8,375 nt of DNA from positions 1-8,375 of the forward strand of contig CAILTZ010000613.1 of NCBI GenBank assembly GCA_903837255.1. The letters run 5' to 3'. A model generated the notes under the pieces. The model searched no databases and was not told where the DNA came from. It saw nothing but the letters and a program-made list of their open reading frames with translations. The position numbers were made by a program, and so were the translations under genes. Shown here piece after piece: positions 1 through 6,400 of the stretch; positions within the stretch are counted from its first letter, which is position 1, and every line of letters begins with the position of its first letter. This DNA comes from an uncultured Pirellula sp. (lineage in GTDB: Bacteria; Planctomycetota; Planctomycetia; Pirellulales; Pirellulaceae).

Positions 1-82
1 AAAGGCGCTCAATAGGCCATCTTGTAGGGACTGGAACATCGAAATTCCGCAGTTTAATGGAAGAAAAAGAATCGGTTGGGCG

Positions 83-94
83 GGGTAATTACCC
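83..94. promoter_or_regulatory. 12-bp perfect palindrome, candidate operator
   Basis: GGGTAATTACCC reads identically on both strands. It lies about 360 bases upstream of the start codon in the non-coding region, and its right half is part of a second inverted repeat, TAATT-acccg-AATTA (86-100). Such symmetry is typical of a homodimeric repressor or activator site, but the distance from the gene and the lack of a recognised consensus make this only a candidate. It could equally belong to a divergent gene to the left of the window, or be chance. Confidence 0.3.
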
Positions 95-442
95 GAATTA
101 GGAATGATACGTAGAGAGGCGTTTGGACCTTCGCGGGGAAAATCCGCAGACGGTTCCTAACCGCTAAACTCTACCTGGAGATCTCAAGTTGCCTGAGTTC
201 CCTGGTTTGCCGGCGGCGATCCGTGGAACTTTTGACGCTTGTGGATTCTCCAAGGAATCGCTTGTCATTGTACCAACAACGCCAGCCGACGCCTCCGCAA
301 ATCGGGTAAGTCTAGCAAGGACTTCGATTTAGGACAGCCAAAGCTTCCAGTTGATAGGTTTGCAATGCCCGGTCTCCTAATTAGACTCAGACGCGGTTCG
401 CAGGACCGATTTTTCGTTTTTCCCCAAGTTCAGGCTCTGTAC

Positions 443-446
443 GAGG
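443..446 (+). promoter_or_regulatory. Ribosome-binding site (GAGG)
   Basis: GAGG ends 7 bases before the ATG at 454, a normal Shine-Dalgarno spacing. It supports 454 as the start. Planctomycete genes often lack a clear Shine-Dalgarno, so a fair match here is useful for choosing the start. Confidence 0.6.
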
Positions 447-453
447 TTTCTCG

Positions 454-3400
454 ATGAAAACCTTTGGTTTTGGAAGTGGGTCATCTACTGGTAATCGCAC
501 CGACCGGGACAGGCAGCGCAAAAAGCAATTGCTGCGCCGTTCTGTATTGGAATCGCTTGAGACCAGAAATTTGATGACCACCGGTCCCCAGCTCGTAGGG
601 GTCCAACCCAATGAAGGCTCGTTGATCGCATTGGCAGCCTCGTCGACCCCGACGGTTTTGCAAACCAGCCCCCGCGAATTGGTTCTTCGGTTCAACGATG
701 GAGCTGAGCTCGATGCGAATACTCTCAGCGGGATTCAGATCAAACGCGCCGGGGCCGACGGGGTTCTCAGTGCCGCCTACCTGACGACCGACCTGGGTAC
801 CAACGGCCAAGTTGTCGTCGACTTTAGCGCCTCGCTACCTGGGCAACAAGGCAACGGGACGGAGATCTTCTTTACCAAGTCATCCAGAACCGTAGGTCCT
901 GCTGGCAAACCCGTCAGCTACCCGATCCTGAGCGTCCAGGGTCAGCGGATCAATATCGATGTGAACATCAACCCCTCCTTCAAGACCACTGCCAACGACT
1001 TGGTCAAGGCGATGAGCGAAGACCCGGCCGTCTCGTCGCTGATCGTCACTACCTTGCTTCGAGGATTCGGCACGACCGTCATCGCCGATACGGTTCCGAC
1101 CAATCAAGTTCTGCCGCTCTTGGGAGCAGGTGCAGCGCGGGCTTCGACGAACTTCAACTCGGGATTGTCGACGCTCCAAGCCGAATTCGTGTCGAGCGGC
1201 TCGGCTGCGGCTGCCAACGGTGTGCGGATCGAATTTACTTCTCGCAGCTTTGATTCTCCGGCCCCGCCGAATGTCATTGTCAGCGGCAGTACTGTCCGGA
1301 TTGAACTCAATAGCAACCCTCGCGCTCAGACAACCGTTGGCGAAGTGATCGATGCGGTCAATGCATCGGCAGAAGCCCAGCGGCTGGTTGTCGCACGGCT
1401 CGTCAGCGGCGATCGATTGACCCGCATCGGCGGCAATTCGACCTCCTACTCACCTCTGATTCTCACCGGCGGTGACGATCAGCTCATCACCCCTGCCTAC
1501 ATCGCTCTCGGCGATACCAAGCGGGAGGTGATCATTCGGTTCGCAGAAGCCCTTCCGGATGACTCGTACTTGATCGACATCTTCGGCACCGGCCCATTTG
1601 CACTGCGAAACGTCGATGGGTTCGCCTTCAATGGCGGTGTATCGCGCAGCGTCCGCTTTGATCTGGATCTGGGTCCAACGATCCAAGCTGTTGTGCCACA
1701 ACCGGTGGTCACCAGTGGCACGACCAAGCAGCAACTGCGAAACGTAATCTATGTTTATTTCAACGGGGACAAGCTCGATTCGGTCGAAGCGGTCAAGCCG
1801 GTTTATTATCAATTGGTCTACACCAACAACACCCTCAACGGTGGGGACGATATCGCCTTCCGCCCGATCGGTGTGAACTACGATGCGACCCTCAACCGAG
1901 TGGCCTTGACCTTCGAGCGAAACCTCGACGCATTGGTCAATCCATCCAATCCTTCGGCAGGACCGTTGCCACTTACGGCTCTACGGCTTCGCATCGGAAA
2001 TGATAACTCGGTCAGCAACACTTCGGTAACCACCTTGGCTCCCGCGAATGATCCGGGTAGCCGTTTCGATACAGCGATGGATCTGGGCGGGGGATGGCTT
2101 GCCGGCCCTGGTGCTAAGGCCGCCATTGTCAGTTCCGAGATCAAGAACTCGACACCCTACACGCTGGATTTCCCTGGATCAAACAGCGAATCTGGCAATC
2201 GCGACAACCGCTATCAGCACCACGTGACTCGCTCGGATGCCGACGGCATCGAAGTGGTCTACTACAACTTTGCATCTCAGTTGGGAACGGCCAACGCCAG
2301 CGTCCAGCTCAACGCGATCACCGAAATCCAAAAGACGATGGCCCGCCAAGTCGTCTCGCTCTATGAAAAGTACCTCGGTGTGCGATTTGTAGAAAGTGAC
2401 AACCAAGGTTTCACGATCGCCGTCGGTGACATGCAGGTGATCAACCCGCTGACGGCTCTGACCCCGGTGGCTCCAAACCAGCCAGGAGATAACATCACTT
2501 TCGCTGCCGGTCCACTTTTGGCAAACGGTAGCCAGTCGGCCGTCGTGATCGATAGCCAAGAGTTTAACACCGCTGACGATAACCTCTTCGGCTCGGAACT
2601 CTTCCGCTCGTTCATGCGCGGGATCGGAGTCTTGCTCGGGCTCGGAAACGCCGACGAGCTGCCTCAGTCGACTGTTCAAAATAGCAATCCAATCACCGAT
2701 CCAAACGTCGAAAACGTCTTCCCAGGCAACGCGGATATCACCCACGGGCAGTATATCTTCCGCCCCGAAGGCAAAGACATCGACTTGTATCGTTTCGTGG
2801 TACCCGAGTCGGGTGGCTCCCTGTCGCTTCAAGCGATCGCTGAACGTCAATCGAATTCGAGTTTGCTCGACGCAAGCATTCGTCTCTACCGAAACGAGGG
2901 GAACTCTAGCCAACCGAAATGGGTCGAACTGGCCGCCAACGAAGATTACTTCAGTGAAGACCCCCGCATCTCGTTGGACTTTGTCAAACCAGGGGAATAT
3001 GTCGTCGGGGTAAGTGCCAAGGGCAATACGAGCTACGATCCAACGATCGATGACTCGGGCTTGGGTGGACGCTCCGAGGGCAAGTACGACCTGAGGATCG
3101 ACTTTGCTCCACCGGCTGTGTCCACGCTGACGGATGCAGATGGCAGTCCCACTCAGATCGATGGCGATGGGGATGGCAGGCCAGGTGGTGTGTTCAACTA
3201 CTGGTTTGTACCAACCCGGCCAGACCGCTCTACGACGGCCACCACCGATCGCAGTTCGTACACGATTTGGGTTGACAAGACCGCCAGCGCCTCGGGCAAC
3301 GGTACCCTTGCTCTACCTTACAACACAATCTCTCGTGCATTGACCGAAGCAGCTTCGGTCGCAAACGCTGACACCACAGCAACGCGTGCGATCACCGTTC

Positions 3401-6400
3401 GGATCTTGGGCAACTCGTCCAACCGAGCTTATGAAATCGGTTTCAATCGCCTAGGCCAAGCCATGGCTGATGGTACGACGTTCGATGTTCCCAAGAATGT
3501 CAATGTCATGATCGATGCGGGGGCCATTATCAAGATGGGGCGCTCGCGTGTGAGCGTTGGAAGCTCGACCGTGTCGGTCAACCGTAGCGGTGGTACCCTC
3601 CAGCTCTTGGGAATCCCTGACAGCAAGGTCATCGTTACCTCGATCAACGACACCACGGGTGTAGGTGTCAACCCGGATCGCACCCCTCCGGCACCTTCAG
3701 CGGGTGACTGGGGCGGACTGGATTTCCGCAACCGAATCGACGGTAGCGACGAGACCCGAACCGACAAAGAGCGAGCAGGCTTGTTCCTCAACGCCCTGTA
3801 CCATGCGGATCTGCGTTACGGGGGTGGCCAAGTCATCGTCGACGGGGTATCTCAGGTCATCACACCGATCAATATCATCGACTCTCGGCCGACGATCGCC
3901 AATAGTCTCATCACGCGTAGTGCCGATGCGGCCATGAGCGCCACTCCGAACAGCTTCCGCGAAGACGACTACCGGGATCCCAAGAGCCAAGCCGCAGGGC
4001 TGTTCATTCCCGATTACGATCGTGTCGGACCGGATATTCATGGCAACTTGGTGGTCAACAACACCATCAACGGACTGTTTGTAAAGACTCGAACCGGGGC
4101 ATCGCAAACCCTCGAAACGGTCACCACCGCTGCCCGCTTTGACGATATCGACATCCCTCACGTGCTTGGTGAAAACCTCGTGATAGCAGGTACCCCCGGC
4201 GGTGGCCTGCTGGATGTGGCTTCTCCACCGACGACCGTGGTCACTGCCCAGCGATCCGGCAGCGGTTCGCTTGCAGCCGGGGTCTACAACTACAGACTCG
4301 TCTATGTCGATGCCAGCGGAAACGAAAGTCTTGCATCGATTCCAACGTCATCGACCACGGTCACCCAAGGCAGTTCGATTTCCTTGGCGAACCTTCCTCC
4401 GGTCAACGCCAGCCTACCCTATGTTGGACGACGGATCTACCGCAGCGATGCCAACGGTGGTGGAACCTATCGCTTCGTCGCTCAGATCAACGCAATTGCC
4501 ACGACCTTTGTCGACAACGGCACGGTCTCGGGCAATGCCCTGGTCGAACTGTCAGCCAAGATCCGGCCTCGCCTCGATGCTAGTTTGGTCATGGATCCGG
4601 GGCTCATCGTCAAGAACCGCGGATCGCGGATCGAAGTCAAAGATGGTGCGAACTTGGTCGCCGAAGGAACCGACGGTTTGCCGGTGATCATGACCAGTAT
4701 CAACGACATTCGCTATGGATTTGGCGGAACGTTTGATACGGCCAGTAACAAGGGTGCTACGGCCGCAACCCCGGGGGACTGGGGCGGTCTGTACGTCGGA
4801 CATGGTAGCGAAGCCTCTTTGGACTACAACCGTGTTTCCTACGGCGGTGGTACCACGCGTATCGAAGGCAATTTCGCATCGTTTAACGCGATCGAGGTTC
4901 ATCAAGCGGATTTCCGTTTGGCGAATTCTCTTGTGGAGTTTAATGCTGCCGGGAACGAAGCCAACGCTGGTGATCCGGAACGGCTCGGGCGAGGAACCAA
5001 CGATGCCTCGGCAATCTTTGTACGTGGCGCCCAGCCGCAGATTCTCAACAACCGAATCAGCGATAATAGCGGTGCTGCGATCAGCATCGATGTGAACGCT
5101 CTGTCGGTTCAAAAGGTCGACGACTCCGGTCGCCAAACCGGAGAGCTAGGGACCACCGGAGAGTACTTGGCCAACCAAGGTGCATTGGTACGGGGCAATC
5201 GGCTCAGTCGCAATGCGATCAACGGAATGCTAGTGCGAGGCCAAGAGCTCACTTCGCAAAGCGTCTTCGATGACACCGACATTGTCCATGTCGTTCAATC
5301 GACGATCACCTCGGATAACCTCCATACCTTCGGCGGCTTGCAGCTCAAGAGCGATGCAAACCAAAGTTTGGTTGTCAAGTTCGGGGGCGGTTCGAGCCTT
5401 GCCGGATTGAACGCAACAGGATCTCCATTGGATCATGCCAACCGCATCGGTGGTAGCATTCAAATCATGGGGCAACCCGGCTTCCCGGTCATCCTGACCT
5501 CCATCGGAGACGATTCGGTCGGGGCAGGGTTTGGGGTCGATGGACGCCCCGCCTTTGACACGGACAACAACGGAAGCAACACAACCTCCGGAGAAATTGT
5601 TCTTCCGTTCGGCCCGGAAGTCGACCGCGGAACGCTCATCGATAACGATGTCGATGTGAACCGACCAGGCTTTTTCTCGTTTGAACCCAGTCCCGGTGGC
5701 GACGGTAGCTTTGGCACCCGAGGCGGAATCACCGCCCAAGGCAACACGCAACAATTCATCGACCAATCGGTGATCTTCGCCTTCAACAACTACATTGATG
5801 TTGGGGGTGATGGAAATGCAGTTCGTCTGGCAAATACCACAATCACCCAACCACCGACCTTGGTCTCGCCCGATGTGGTCATCAGCCGAGGTACCTTTGT
5901 TGGAAACAACAGCGCCGTGGTTCGATGGACCGTCGAATCGAGATTCAAGAACGGTGTCGCCAAACTCTTTAACACGCTGACTCTCGATAGCGATTCACCG
6001 CTGGGCAATATCCGGTTCATCAACTACCTCGACGAGGACATCCTCTCGCCTAGCGATGACTTCCTGTACCTGACAGGCACCCCAGGCAACCCCGATTTCC
6101 GAGCTTACACGATCGACGATCGCGAGAGGGTCGGGTTCTCCCACGGTGGGGTTTACACGCCCGGGATCGATCTGGTCAACGCCAATTACCTTGGGTTCGC
6201 TGCAGACGAATATCGCGATCTTGCGAATGCAATCGAAGGTCCGGGAACCAATTACACTCCAGCAGGTAATATCGACCTGGTCGACCTGCCACCGATCACC
6301 GATCCTGTCCTAGGACAAATCTATGGTCTAGCCGATGTGACGACCGCACTTGCATGGCAAGTCACCCCGTCAGCCAACACCTCGCGCATGACGAGCTTCT

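Larger units (their letters stand above)
1..453. other. Non-coding upstream region of the giant gene
   Basis: All three forward frames entering from the left meet stops by base 100 (TAG 13-15, TAA 86-88, TAG 98-100), and no reverse frame gives a convincing gene. The region contains a 12-bp perfect palindrome at 83-94, an inverted repeat TAATT/AATTA at 86-100 that overlaps it, a CGGTT/AACCG inverted repeat at 151-163, and an 8-bp palindrome CTAATTAG at 377-384. A TTGACG hexamer at 232-237 resembles a -35 box but has no good -10 partner at normal spacing, so I do not call a promoter. The stretch probably holds the promoter and 5' leader of the gene starting at 454, but nothing visible locates the transcription start. 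Confidence 0.75.

Noticed and set aside
1..39. Possible divergent gene starting at the ATG complementary to 37-39 and running off the left edge.
   Set aside because: Only 13 codons are visible, with no clear ribosome-binding site, so it cannot be supported.
151..163. CGGTT-cct-AACCG hairpin in the leader region.
   Set aside because: A five-base-pair stem with a three-base loop and no T-run is too weak to call a terminator or riboswitch.
232..260. TTGACG hexamer as a possible sigma-70 -35 box.
   Set aside because: The matching -10 position (255-260) reads GAATCG, a poor fit, so no promoter is called.
239..457. Forward ORF of 72 residues starting TTG at 239 and ending in the TGA that overlaps the ATG at 454 (ATGA).
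   Set aside because: The overlap hints at translational coupling, but the start is a TTG without a good ribosome site, the product has no recognisable feature and the stretch looks non-coding. Kept only as a possibility, not annotated.
2179..2913. Long reverse-strand ORF (244 codons) within the giant gene.
   Set aside because: It lies wholly inside a well-supported forward gene; its protein shows no domain, and long antisense frames are expected from the codon bias (few TTA, CTA and TCA codons) of the sense strand.
4202..4687. Forward ORF of 161 codons in another frame inside the giant gene.
   Set aside because: It has an out-of-frame, low-information, Ser/Arg/Pro-rich product, while the main frame shows clear FNIII-like and beta-helix motifs across the same bases.
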